A stretch of DNA of 64,000 nucleotides from JAAYUH01 sp964640995 (GTDB taxonomy: Bacteria; Caldisericota; Caldisericia; B22-G15): NCBI GenBank assembly GCA_964640995.1, contig CAZXJJ010000001.1:465171-529170 (forward strand), given 5' to 3'. The translations under genes were made by a program, and so were the position numbers. Of this stretch, positions 8,124 through 16,530 are shown one piece after another. The notes beneath the pieces are model-generated. The model saw only the letters and a program-made list of their open reading frames with translations. It did not search any database and was not told where the DNA came from. Position 1 is the stretch's first letter; the number at the start of each line of letters is the position of its first letter.

Positions 8124-9591
8124 ACTTAAAGAATACGAAATGGAGGCATTTTTTTCAGTTTTACCTCCATTTGTTAAAAATGAATTAAAAAAACTTAATA
8201 GATGGGATGAACTTATTGAAGTTGTTCTTGACCTTGGAAGAAAACCTGAGGCAAGATTTGTTGATGGAAAAGTTTATCTTTCAAATGAAATAATTACAAG
8301 AGAAGATATTGAATACGTAAAAAATAGAATTGGAGATTTTGATAGAGATAACAGAGCAGGAATTGAAAGAACTCTTCATAGAATTTCATGCATAAAAAAT
8401 AGAATGGGAAATATTGTTGGATTGACTTTAAGAGTTGGAAGAGCAGTTTATGGAACAATTGATATAGTTAGAGACCTTTTTGAAACTGGAAAAAGTGTGC
8501 TTCTTCTTGGAAAACCTGGTGTTGGGAAAACAACTCTTTTAAGGGAAGCGGCGAGAGTTTTATCTGAGGAGTTAGGAAAAAGAGTAGTTGTTGTTGATAC
8601 TTCAAATGAAATTGGAGGAGATGGAGATATTCCTCATCCTGCAATTGGTTCAGCAAGAAGAATGCAGGTTCAATATGGAAGAAGTCAGGCAGATGTTATG
8701 ATTGAAGCAGTTGAAAACCATAATCCTGAAGTAATTATTATAGATGAAATTGGAAGAAGAGATGAAGCTGAAGCATGTAGAACAATTGCTGAAAGAGGAG
8801 TTCAACTCATTGCAACTGCTCATGGAAATACTCTTGATAATCTTTTAATCAACCCTGTTCTTTCAGATTTACTTGGTGGAATTACAACTGTTATCTTAGG
8901 AGATGAAGAAGCACAGAGAAGAGGAACACAAAAAACAGTTCTTGAAAGATCTTCTCCACCTTCTTTTGATATCTTAATAGAAATAAGAGATAGAGATACA
9001 CTTGCAGTTTACTATGATGTTGCAGAGGTTGTTGATAAATATCTTAGAGGTTATCCATTAAATCCTGAAATAAGAAGAAGAACACAAAATGGAAAGGTTG
9101 AAATTAAAAAAGAGAGTGAAACTGAGAAACTTCCAACTTATACTCCTTTAAGAATTTTTACTTATGGAGTATCAAGAGATTTTTTAGAACAGGGTTTAAG
9201 ATCTGTTGGACTTGATTGGGAATTTGTAGATTCAATTGAAGATGCAGAAGTTTTAATTATTGCAAAAACTCAAGAAAAGAAGAGTGGAAGAATTATAAAT
9301 GAAGCAAGAAAAAGAGGAGTCGAGATTTTTAAAGTTAAATCAAATACAAAATCAAACATAAGAAAAGTCTGTCTTGAATTAAGAAATGCTTTTATTGATA
9401 AGAAAAGAGATTATCTTAAAGAGATTGAAGAAGGAGTTAAAGAGGTTTTATCAACTGGAAAACCATATCCACTATATCCTGCACCAAGTCACATTAGAAA
9501 AATTCAGCATAAAATTATAAGAGAGTTTGGTTTGAAATCTGAAAGTCAAGGAGAGGAGCCATTTAGATGCGTAATTATCTTTCCAAAATAG
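8098..9591 (+). CDS. R3H-domain AAA ATPase (Ycf45/SpoIIIAA-like)
   Basis: A 497-residue nucleic-acid-associated ATPase. After an N-terminal domain, the ATPase core has Walker A GKPGVGKTT (near residue 139) and Walker B VIIIDEIGRRDEAEA, followed by a sensor ATAHGN. The C-terminus has the R3H signature around IRKIQHKIIREFGL-SES-G-EP, an ssDNA/ssRNA-binding fold. The family (plastid Ycf45 relatives) is widespread in bacteria with no settled function. The start at 8098 is chosen because GGGAGG (8083-8088) precedes it; the ATG at 8062 would lie inside the kinase gene without an SD. It overlaps tmk by 25 nt. Confidence 0.9.
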   Translation: MLKETELIKLKEYEMEAFFSVLPPFVKNELKKLNRWDELIEVVLDLGRKPEARFVDGKVYLSNEIITREDIEYVKNRIGDFDRDNRAGIERTLHRISCIKNRMGNIVGLTLRVGRAVYGTIDIVRDLFETGKSVLLLGKPGVGKTTLLREAARVLSEELGKRVVVVDTSNEIGGDGDIPHPAIGSARRMQVQYGRSQADVMIEAVENHNPEVIIIDEIGRRDEAEACRTIAERGVQLIATAHGNTLDNLLINPVLSDLLGGITTVILGDEEAQRRGTQKTVLERSSPPSFDILIEIRDRDTLAVYYDVAEVVDKYLRGYPLNPEIRRRTQNGKVEIKKESETEKLPTYTPLRIFTYGVSRDFLEQGLRSVGLDWEFVDSIEDAEVLIIAKTQEKKSGRIINEARKRGVEIFKVKSNTKSNIRKVCLELRNAFIDKKRDYLKEIEEGVKEVLSTGKPYPLYPAPSHIRKIQHKIIREFGLKSESQGEEPFRCVIIFPK

Positions 9592-10202
9592 GTGGTTTTT
9601 TTATAACATTTGAAGGAATTGATGGTTGCGGTAAATCAACCCAAACCCGACTTCTTTCTGAAAATTTAAATTCATTAGGAGTGGATGTTTTTTGGACAAA
9701 AGAACCAGGTGGAACAGAGATTGGAAAAATGTTAAGAGAGGTTCTTCTTAAATTTGATGGTGAAATAGATACTTTAACAGAATTTCTTCTTTTTGCATCA
9801 GATAGAAGTGCTCATGTGAAAGAGATAATAAAAGAGTTGAGTAAAGGAAAAGTTGTAATTTCTGAAAGATTTAAAGATTCTTCAATTGCTTATCAGGGAT
9901 ATGGTGGAGGTCTTTCAATAAATTTCATTGAGAGAATTCATAGAGAAATAACAATTCTTGAACCAGATTTAACAATTTTACTTGATATATCTCCAACAAC
10001 TTCAATTAAAAGAGTAAGAGACCCAGATAGAATTGAAAAAAAAGGAATTGATTATCTAGATAAAGTAAGAAATGGTTATCTTATTCTTTCAAAAATATAT
10101 AAAAATAGATATGTAATTTTTGATGGTGAAAAAGAAAAGAGTGCTTTATCAAAAGAAATTTTTGAGGTTGTAAAAGAAAGAATCACTGAATATTCTTTCT
10201 AA
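9567..10202 (+). CDS. tmk: Thymidylate kinase
   Basis: Converts dTMP to dTDP with ATP, an essential step of dTTP synthesis. The 211-residue protein has P-loop GIDGCGKST (residues 17-25), the ERFKDSSIAYQG substrate segment, and a LID with RDPDRIEKKGIDY. The start is within the preceding gene; a purine-rich SD (GGAGAGGAG) stands about 10 nt upstream. The 3' end runs 20 bp into the converging TPR-CofE gene. Confidence 0.95.
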   Translation: MRNYLSKIGGFFITFEGIDGCGKSTQTRLLSENLNSLGVDVFWTKEPGGTEIGKMLREVLLKFDGEIDTLTEFLLFASDRSAHVKEIIKELSKGKVVISERFKDSSIAYQGYGGGLSINFIERIHREITILEPDLTILLDISPTTSIKRVRDPDRIEKKGIDYLDKVRNGYLILSKIYKNRYVIFDGEKEKSALSKEIFEVVKERITEYSF

Positions 10203-11568
10203 TCATAACAATTGGAGTTTGAAAATCTTCATTTCCCTGTGGATTATCAGATAAAACTTTTTCAACAAATTTTTTATCAACTCCATCAGTTGAATCAACA
10301 ACCCATGCAATTCCAAGGTCATTTGCATCAACAATACATGCTTCACAATTTGTAATTTCTTTAATTTTGTATAAAAACTCTTTTGAATTATGAACTCCTG
10401 AAATAACATAATAATCATATGGAGGCATTGAAGCAGGCATATCATCTATTTGAGTGACAATTTTTCCAGCAAAAATGTAAAAAATTCCTCTTTTTCTAAA
10501 AATTTTCCCTAAAAAGCCCAAAAAAGAAGCAATTAGAATTTTGAAAAGTCCTGCCTCTTCAATTGCTATTTGCATTGCATAAGGATTTGAAAGTGGTGCG
10601 GTTGTTGCAAAAGGATTATTTCTGTTTCTTGAAACAAATCTTGATAAAACTTTTGCAAAAATTGATGGTTCAATTGTTTCAACGGAAAAAACTCTTCCAT
10701 CTGCAATAGCAGCAACAGCAGATGCGATAGTTATGATATCTCCATCTTGAATTATTCCTTGAGTTTTTTCTTTTATTTCTTTAAAAATATCACTTCTCTC
10801 AGTTATAAGAGATGTTTTAATAGGAATTCTAATTGCACTATCTTTTATTTCTATTTTTTCGACTTCTCCTAAATCAATTCCATATTTTTTAACTCCATTT
10901 TTAATTATATTTCCTCTTCTTCTTTGAATTCCTTCATTCCATATTTTAAGTGCTTCATCTTTTCTTCCAAGGTTATAAAGAACCTCTCCAAAATATAAGA
11001 AATCTTTTTCATAAAAATTTGAGGGTTTTAAATCATAAAACTTTTTATAATAATGTGCTGCTTTTTCATATTCTTTTTTTTGAAAATAGATTCTTGATAA
11101 TCTTTTAAATAGATATCTTGCAGGAGATTTTATATCTTCATTAAGTGGTACATCTTTTCTTTCAAGAAGTTCTTCATATTCTTTTAGAGCACTATCTAAA
11201 TCGCCTTTTTCATAATAATAAAGATCACCTAAAACAAGGTTATACCAATATATCTCTTTATTACTTTCTTTTGCTTCTTTGATTACCTCAATTGCTTTAT
11301 CAACTTCTCCTTTTCTTAAATAGAGTTGAGAAAGTATCCTATAAATTCCTCTTCCTTTTTTATATTTTTGAATTCCTTCTGTTAAAATTTCTTCTGCTGA
11401 ATCAAATTCACCCTTTTTAATTAAAAGATTCCCAAATATTTCATAGACCTTAGGAGTGAAAAAATTTCTATTTGCCTTTTTTAATTTATTTAATAAAATA
11501 TCTTCTTTTCCTTTTCTTAAAAGGGAATATAAATAACCTTGATAGATTAAAGAAATAAATTTTTTCAC
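10183..11568 (-). CDS. TPR repeats fused to a CofE-like (F420-0:L-glutamate ligase) domain
   Basis: A 461-residue two-part protein. Residues 1 to about 220 are a chain of TPR-like helix pairs (for example FGNLLIKKGEFDSAEEIL, YRILSQLYLRKGEVDKAIEV, RLSRIYFQKKEYEKAAHYY). Residues from about 225 to the end resemble the CofE/FbiB-N gamma-glutamyl ligase fold: IPIKTSLI, DGDIITIASAVAAIADGRV, PFATTAPLSNPYAMQIA and a late GIAWVVDSTDGVD. In methanogens and actinobacteria CofE adds glutamate to coenzyme F420-0; many bacteria without F420 carry CofE-like proteins of unknown role. No F420 genes are visible here. The start is GTG with no SD; a TATAAT lies 6 nt upstream. Confidence 0.82.
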   Translation of the reverse strand: MKKFISLIYQGYLYSLLRKGKEDILLNKLKKANRNFFTPKVYEIFGNLLIKKGEFDSAEEILTEGIQKYKKGRGIYRILSQLYLRKGEVDKAIEVIKEAKESNKEIYWYNLVLGDLYYYEKGDLDSALKEYEELLERKDVPLNEDIKSPARYLFKRLSRIYFQKKEYEKAAHYYKKFYDLKPSNFYEKDFLYFGEVLYNLGRKDEALKIWNEGIQRRRGNIIKNGVKKYGIDLGEVEKIEIKDSAIRIPIKTSLITERSDIFKEIKEKTQGIIQDGDIITIASAVAAIADGRVFSVETIEPSIFAKVLSRFVSRNRNNPFATTAPLSNPYAMQIAIEEAGLFKILIASFLGFLGKIFRKRGIFYIFAGKIVTQIDDMPASMPPYDYYVISGVHNSKEFLYKIKEITNCEACIVDANDLGIAWVVDSTDGVDKKFVEKVLSDNPQGNEDFQTPIVMIRKNIQ

Positions 11569-11574
11569 ATATTA

Positions 11575-11580
11575 ATTATA
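11575..11580 (-). promoter_or_regulatory. -10 box directly before the TPR-CofE gene
   Basis: TATAAT on the minus strand ends 6 nt before the GTG start at 11568, which would put transcription at or next to the start codon (leaderless). Confidence 0.5.
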
Positions 11581-11592
11581 TTAAATTTATTT

Positions 11593-12486
11593 CTAAATAA
11601 CTCCTTCTAAATTTTCCTCAAAGAAGCAAAGTCCTGTTGTACCAGGTCCTGGATGAGCACCAATTGTTGTTCCCATAATTCTTGTAATAATTTCTCCTTT
11701 ATAACCTGTTATTTCTCTAAAATATTCAATTAAAAATAGTTGATCATCTGGACAATCAGCATGAGGAGAGCCAACATAGAGATGATCCAAACTTTTTATA
11801 TTTTCTTTTGCAAGTTCTGCAATTCTTATAAGAGATTTTTTCCTTCCCCTAACTTTTTCAAGTGGTTCAACCTCACCATCTCTAACTTGCATAATTGGTT
11901 TAAGATTCATAATGTTTCCAAGAAAAGCGCTCCCTTTTCCTAATCTTCCACCAAGATAGAAGAAATAGAGATCTTCAACAGTGAAGAAAGTAAAAGTTTT
12001 GTCTCTTATAATCAAAAGTTTTTTTAATATTTCATTGAAAGATAACGCACATTTTTTAATCATTTTTGCTGCCATAATTTGTTGTATTCCTTCACCTAAA
12101 GTAGCAGATTTTGTATCGAAAATTTCAACTCTAACATCTGGATATTTCTTTTTCATCTCATCCTTTGCAAGTTGTGCAGATTGGTTGCTTCCACTGAACT
12201 TTGAAGATAAAGTCATAACAAGAATATTGTTATAACCTTGACTTACAAGTTCTTCCATTGGTTTAAGATAATCTTCCATGTTTGGTTGAGAAGTTCTTGG
12301 ATGTTTCTTCTTCTCTCTCATTATTTTAAAGAAATCTTCTGGTGTTAAAGTTACGTTTTCTTTATAAACAACATTTTCTTCTCCCTCAAAATAAAGATAA
12401 AATGGTACTTCAACTATGTTATACTCTTTAACAATTTCTCTTGGTATGTCCCCAGCAGTATCAACAATTAATCCTATCTTTTCCAT
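11593..12486 (-). CDS. DegV family protein (fatty-acid-binding, FakB-like)
   Basis: A 297-residue DegV protein. The N-terminus IGLIVDTAGDIP, the TSQPNMEDY segment near residue 80, TLSSKFSGSNQSA, and the C-terminal GTTIGAHPGPGTTGL are the family's lipid-binding positions. In studied Firmicutes, DegV proteins (FakB) present fatty acids to the kinase FakA. A FakA-like gene with its own DegV partner is present about 18 kb away (30.0-32.4 kb), so this would be a second carrier, possibly with another acyl preference. The start has an AGGAGAT SD. It is divergent from the DUF362-ferredoxin gene. Confidence 0.9.
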   Translation of the reverse strand: MEKIGLIVDTAGDIPREIVKEYNIVEVPFYLYFEGEENVVYKENVTLTPEDFFKIMREKKKHPRTSQPNMEDYLKPMEELVSQGYNNILVMTLSSKFSGSNQSAQLAKDEMKKKYPDVRVEIFDTKSATLGEGIQQIMAAKMIKKCALSFNEILKKLLIIRDKTFTFFTVEDLYFFYLGGRLGKGSAFLGNIMNLKPIMQVRDGEVEPLEKVRGRKKSLIRIAELAKENIKSLDHLYVGSPHADCPDDQLFLIEYFREITGYKGEIITRIMGTTIGAHPGPGTTGLCFFEENLEGVI

Positions 12487-12540
12487 ATCTCCTCCTTTTT
12501 TAAAATAATAGATTCATTTTATTATTTATTAGTTACATTA

Positions 12541-12546
12541 TATAAT
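12541..12546 (+). promoter_or_regulatory. -10 box directly before the DUF362 gene
   Basis: TATAAT ends 6 nt before the ATG at 12553 and no Shine-Dalgarno is present. The predicted start of transcription coincides with the A of the ATG. Confidence 0.6.
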
Positions 12547-12552
12547 TAAAAC

Positions 12553-13626
12553 ATGGAAAAGACAAAGGTTTATTTAAAGAAGAGTGACTTATCAACAATT
12601 CCTAATTTTTTAGATGAAACATTTAATTTTTTTAAGGATAAAACTTTTTTAGAAGGCGAAAGAGTTCTATTATATTTTGATGGGTTTTATGATAGAAAAT
12701 TAAATACATCAACATACCCAGATGAAAATTTTATAAAAGGTTTAATCGAGAAACTTCTTAATTTTGGTGTCCAGTTAAGAGTTGGGGTTTCAGTTGTTGA
12801 ATATCTTCCTGAAAATATTTATTCCATTTTAAAATCATTACCGATTGAGGTTGTCTCATTTATGAGAGAGGGATTTGTTAAAGTACAGCATAAAAAAATA
12901 GTCATTGGACCAGTTAGAAGAGGAACAGAGCATACACATAGAAGAGTTTTAAGCAAACTATATCTTCCTGAATCATATTTTTGGGCAAATTCTTTAGTTT
13001 CAATATCAAAGATAAAACTTCACCCATTTTATATTTTTGAAGGTGCAACTATTGGAATTTTATCTTTAACCCCGTCTTACACAAAAGTTGAATCCCTCTT
13101 CTATGGAGCAAACTTAACAATTCTTGGCGAAGCACTTTCTGAGTTAATTTCAATTATAAATGAAAAAATAAAACTCATTTTTCTTGAAGGTCTCACAATT
13201 TTTGAAGGAGATGAGATAAGAGGAAACAGAAAAGATTTAAATGTTCTTTTATCTTCAAATGATATTCTTTCAATTGATTCTGTTGCATCAGTTCTTGTTG
13301 GTTTGAGACCAAAAGAAAACCCAATTTTTAATTCATTGTCTTTAAGAAACTTAGGAGAAAACAAATTAACCAACATTGAGATAAGAGGAGATAAATTTGA
13401 TAGTTTAATTAAAAAGATAAAAAAACCAACTAAAAGAAAATCTTCTTTATTTGGTAAAAATAAATTTTATATAGATAAAAATTTATGCACAGATTGTGAA
13501 ATTTGTACTGAAATTTGTCCAACTTCCTGTATTGATTTATCAAATCATTCAATAGATATTAAAAGATGTATCTCCTGCTTCGAATGTTTTTTGAGATGCC
13601 CGGAACATGCAATTAATGTTAAATAA
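12553..13626 (+). CDS. DUF362 protein with C-terminal 2[4Fe-4S] ferredoxin
   Basis: A 357-residue protein with an N-terminal DUF362 domain and a bacterial ferredoxin tail (about residues 312-357). The tail holds two cysteine sets, CTDCEICTEICP and CISCFECFLRCP, the CxxCxxCxxxCP pattern of two [4Fe-4S] clusters. DUF362 proteins are common in anaerobes and have no agreed reaction; the fused ferredoxin implies electron transfer. The DUF362 part carries the usual KLHPFY and EGATIG-like segments. It stands alone, divergent from degV, with a near-leaderless start. Confidence 0.9.
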   Translation: MEKTKVYLKKSDLSTIPNFLDETFNFFKDKTFLEGERVLLYFDGFYDRKLNTSTYPDENFIKGLIEKLLNFGVQLRVGVSVVEYLPENIYSILKSLPIEVVSFMREGFVKVQHKKIVIGPVRRGTEHTHRRVLSKLYLPESYFWANSLVSISKIKLHPFYIFEGATIGILSLTPSYTKVESLFYGANLTILGEALSELISIINEKIKLIFLEGLTIFEGDEIRGNRKDLNVLLSSNDILSIDSVASVLVGLRPKENPIFNSLSLRNLGENKLTNIEIRGDKFDSLIKKIKKPTKRKSSLFGKNKFYIDKNLCTDCEICTEICPTSCIDLSNHSIDIKRCISCFECFLRCPEHAINVK

Positions 13627-14047
13627 AATTAAGTCTCTTTTTTTTCATAATAATAGTATCATCACGAAAATTTCTTTCAAGATTAAATAAAATTTTAAAA
13701 AGCTCTTTTTTTAAAACAGAACCAAATATAATCCAAAAAACTAAATTATTAAGAGAATTGACCTGAATATACCTGAAATATAACCAGAAAATTCCTAAAT
13801 TTTTTACAAGAAAAGCACTGATTTTATTGAAAAATTTTTTATAGTAATTTAAAAAACATTTTAGATAAATAAATTTCAATTATTCATAAAAATTAATAAT
13901 TTTAATTTTTCTATTATTAATTTATAATACAATTTAACTAAGCATCAAATGAAACTTAAATTTTTTTAAGCTTTTTGTAAATTTCAAAAAAACAATCATT
14001 GATGTTTAGATAATTTTAATTTATAGGTGATAATGTCACTTATGTAA
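13627..14047. other. 420-bp AT-rich intergenic region
   Basis: Lies between the DUF362 gene and the end of the ABC permease gene. It is extremely AT-rich, without a clear terminator hairpin or RNA gene. The minus strand holds an 86-codon open frame (13619-13879) of a basic, hydrophobic peptide ending in KKKRLNFI; it has no SD and no recognisable family. I treat it as unproven; it could be the remnant of a lost gene. Confidence 0.4.
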
Positions 14048-14815
14048 TCAATCATAATACCATTTGAAGGTGAAAATTGAAATAGAAAAGCATATTATCA
14101 TAATCAAAATGATTACTATAAAATCAAGTGTTAAATTTAAATTGAGTTTTATCCATGAGATATCACTATTAAGCCAAGTTCTTTTGAATAAGTCAACTAT
14201 GTAAGTTAAAGGGAGAAATTTTGACATATTTAACATAAATTTCGGGAAATTTTCAATTGGAATAGTGGAGCCAGATAAGAAAAGCATTGGAAAATAAATT
14301 ATATAAGCAAGAGTATTTGCTGTTCTCGGGTTTGATATTAAACTTGCAATTATAAAACCAATAGAAAAAAGTGAAAGTGTTGCCAAAACAAAAGATATTC
14401 CAAATAAAAATACATTACCATAGAATTTTAAATCAAAAACAATCTTTCCTACTAAATATAAAAGAATAAATCCTATTAAAGTTAAAATGAAATTTACAAC
14501 TATTTGAGAAATTATTACATAAATTGGTTTAAGTGTAGTTGCCATATATCTTTTTAATATTTTTTTATCTCTATATTCAACAAGAGTTAATGGTAAACTC
14601 ATAATTCCATTAACAGCAAGGATAACACCCAGGTAGGAGGGAACTAAAACATCAACTGAACCAAAACCTCCAAAATATTGAGTTGGTTTATTTCCATAAA
14701 TTCCTCCCATCATCAAAATTATTGCAATAGGAAAAATAATTGAGAAGAAAACAACTATAAAATCTCTTAAAAGCAATTTAAAATCTATTTTTATTAATTC
14801 ATAGAGAGTCTTCAT
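14048..14815 (-). CDS. ABC-2 type transporter permease
   Basis: A 255-residue membrane protein of the ABC-2 exporter family with six hydrophobic segments. The signature segment before TM5 (NPRTANTLAYIIYFPMLFLS, then PIENFPKFM) is typical of DrrB/NatB-like permeases that work with a separate ATPase. Substrate unknown; relatives export drugs, lipids, sodium or peptides. Its start overlaps the ATPase stop by 4 nt (ATGA), so the two subunits are made together. Confidence 0.9.
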   Translation of the reverse strand: MKTLYELIKIDFKLLLRDFIVVFFSIIFPIAIILMMGGIYGNKPTQYFGGFGSVDVLVPSYLGVILAVNGIMSLPLTLVEYRDKKILKRYMATTLKPIYVIISQIVVNFILTLIGFILLYLVGKIVFDLKFYGNVFLFGISFVLATLSLFSIGFIIASLISNPRTANTLAYIIYFPMLFLSGSTIPIENFPKFMLNMSKFLPLTYIVDLFKRTWLNSDISWIKLNLNLTLDFIVIILIMIICFSISIFTFKWYYD

Positions 14816-15729
14816 TGTTTAACCTTCTCATAAACCTTTCCAGTTAAAGAAAGGTAAGTATCTTCAAGATTTGGTTTTTTGGTTCTTAAATTTTTGAAAC
14901 TTATTTTATTTGAATACAAAAATTCAACAACATTTCTTAAAAAATTTTCTCCTTTTCCAAAAAGAGTAATTTCTCCATTTTGAGAAATAAATTTAGTTAA
15001 ACCTTTTATTTGGTTTAATTTTTCCAAATCAGAAAGATCTCCCTCAAAGGTTATAACCTCATCAAGATTACTCATTTTTATTAAATTTTCTGGAGTATCA
15101 AGTGCCAAAATTTTTCCTTTATCAATTATTGCAACTCTATCACACAAAATTTCTGCCTCTTCCATATAATGAGTTGTTAAAAATATAGTTTTGCCTTCTT
15201 TCTTTAAATCTAAAATAAATTTCCACATATCTCTTCTTGCCTTAGGATCAAGTCCAGTTGTTAATTCATCTAGAAAAACAATTTCTGGGTCTGGAATTAG
15301 AGCAAGAATAATTGAAAGTTTTTGTCTTTGACCTCCAGAAAGGTCTGAAACAAAACTATTTTTAAAATTTTTTAAATCAAACTTTTCCAATAACTCTTCA
15401 TAATCAATTGTTTTTTCATAAAACGAGGAAAAGAGTTTCAGTATCTCCCAAACTTTAATTTTATCTTGATATCTTGTCTCCTGAAGTTGAACACTTATTC
15501 TTCTATAAAGAACCTCTCTTTTTTCATATGGATTAATTCCGAGAACTTTTATTTCTCCTGAAGTTGGTTTTCTTAATCCTTCAATACATTCTATTGTTGT
15601 TGTTTTACCTGCTCCATTTGGACCAACCATTCCAAAAACTTCACCTTGTATAACAGTGAAACTTACTCCATCAACAGCTTTAATTTCTCCATAATACTTT
15701 TTTAAATTTAAAACTTCAACTACTTCCAT
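14812..15729 (-). CDS. ABC transporter ATP-binding protein (ABC-2 exporter)
   Basis: A 305-residue ATPase of the DrrA/CcmA type. Walker A is GPNGAGKTT, the signature LSGGQRQKLS, Walker B VFLDELTTGLD, and the switch His lies in TTHYMEEAE. The last 80 residues form the extra C-terminal domain usual in this group. Partner of the overlapping permease. It is divergent from a winged-helix regulator gene across a 126-bp region with back-to-back promoters, so regulation by that protein is likely. Confidence 0.93.
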   Translation of the reverse strand: MEVVEVLNLKKYYGEIKAVDGVSFTVIQGEVFGMVGPNGAGKTTTIECIEGLRKPTSGEIKVLGINPYEKREVLYRRISVQLQETRYQDKIKVWEILKLFSSFYEKTIDYEELLEKFDLKNFKNSFVSDLSGGQRQKLSIILALIPDPEIVFLDELTTGLDPKARRDMWKFILDLKKEGKTIFLTTHYMEEAEILCDRVAIIDKGKILALDTPENLIKMSNLDEVITFEGDLSDLEKLNQIKGLTKFISQNGEITLFGKGENFLRNVVEFLYSNKISFKNLRTKKPNLEDTYLSLTGKVYEKVKQ

Positions 15730-15771
15730 TTCTATATTTCCTTAATTTAAATTTAAATTAATTTTTTCATT

Positions 15772-15777
15772 TGTCAA
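15772..15777 (-). promoter_or_regulatory. -35 box for the ABC operon
   Basis: TTGACA on the minus strand, 42 nt upstream of the ATPase ATG. A weak -10 (TAAATT) follows after 16 nt. It stands back to back with the promoter of the divergent regulator. Confidence 0.4.
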
Positions 15778-15817
15778 GAGACATAAAAACTTTTTTTAAA
15801 AATTAAATTTCATAGGG

Positions 15818-15846
15818 TTGACAAAAGTAAAAAAAACTAATAAAAT
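15818..15846 (+). promoter_or_regulatory. Near-consensus sigma-70 promoter of the winged-helix regulator
   Basis: TTGACA (15818-15823), a 17-nt spacer and TAAAAT (15841-15846) form one of the best promoters in the window. The ATG of the regulator is only 9 nt after the -10 box and has no SD, so the mRNA leader would be about 2-3 nt. Confidence 0.7.
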
Positions 15847-15855
15847 AGATTTAAT

Positions 15856-16530
15856 ATGGAAAATTTTGATATTAAACTAACAGAAAGACAAAAAGATTTG
15901 ATTAATTTTTTAAGTGAATATTTTAAGACTAACAAGTGGATTAATCCTTACATTCTTTCAAAAAAATTGGACATAAATCTTATAACTGCATATGAACATT
16001 TAAGAAATTTAAAAGAAAAGGGAGTTTTGAAGATAGAGTTTGCAAAAGAAGGTAAAGGGAGACCAAAATATTATTACACATTAACAACTCAAGGGAGAAT
16101 TTTTCTTTATGGTACTAAAAAAATAGATGAATATAAAAAATTCATAGAAGAGTTTGAGAATGCAAAATATGATGGAAAATTGAATGATTTTATAAAGGAA
16201 AAATTAAAAATTTTAGCATCAAAGACTATAAAACCATTAATTTATGTTGTTTTAGGATTTTTGATAATATCAACACTATTTTCAAATACAAAAGAGTTTG
16301 AAATCTTAAAAGAATTTCTTATTCTATCTTCAACATCAAAAATTTTGTTTTTGAGTTTTACATCTTACCTATTTTTCCTCTTGTCAAAATTTTATGATGA
16401 TTTTAAAATGTTTGAATCAGATTGGGAAGATATAAAACTTAATTTTATAAATTTAAAAGATGAAGAGAGAGAAGAGATTGTAAATTTGTTGATTGGTTAT
16501 TTAAATGGAGGTGATAAAAATGAGTATTAA
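15856..16530 (+). CDS. Membrane-anchored winged-helix transcription regulator
   Basis: A 224-residue protein. Residues 5-85 form a winged helix (SKKLDINLITAYEHLRNLKEKG as recognition region, then a basic wing GKGRPKYYYTLT), close to PadR/MarR-like or replication-HTH folds. After a charged linker, two hydrophobic segments (about 126-142 and 162-178) would anchor it in the membrane, followed by an acidic tail. A one-component, membrane-bound regulator sensing lipid, envelope or transported solute is a reasonable inference. It is divergent from the ABC exporter and overlaps the radical SAM gene. Confidence 0.75.
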   Translation: MENFDIKLTERQKDLINFLSEYFKTNKWINPYILSKKLDINLITAYEHLRNLKEKGVLKIEFAKEGKGRPKYYYTLTTQGRIFLYGTKKIDEYKKFIEEFENAKYDGKLNDFIKEKLKILASKTIKPLIYVVLGFLIISTLFSNTKEFEILKEFLILSSTSKILFLSFTSYLFFLLSKFYDDFKMFESDWEDIKLNFINLKDEEREEIVNLLIGYLNGGDKNEY

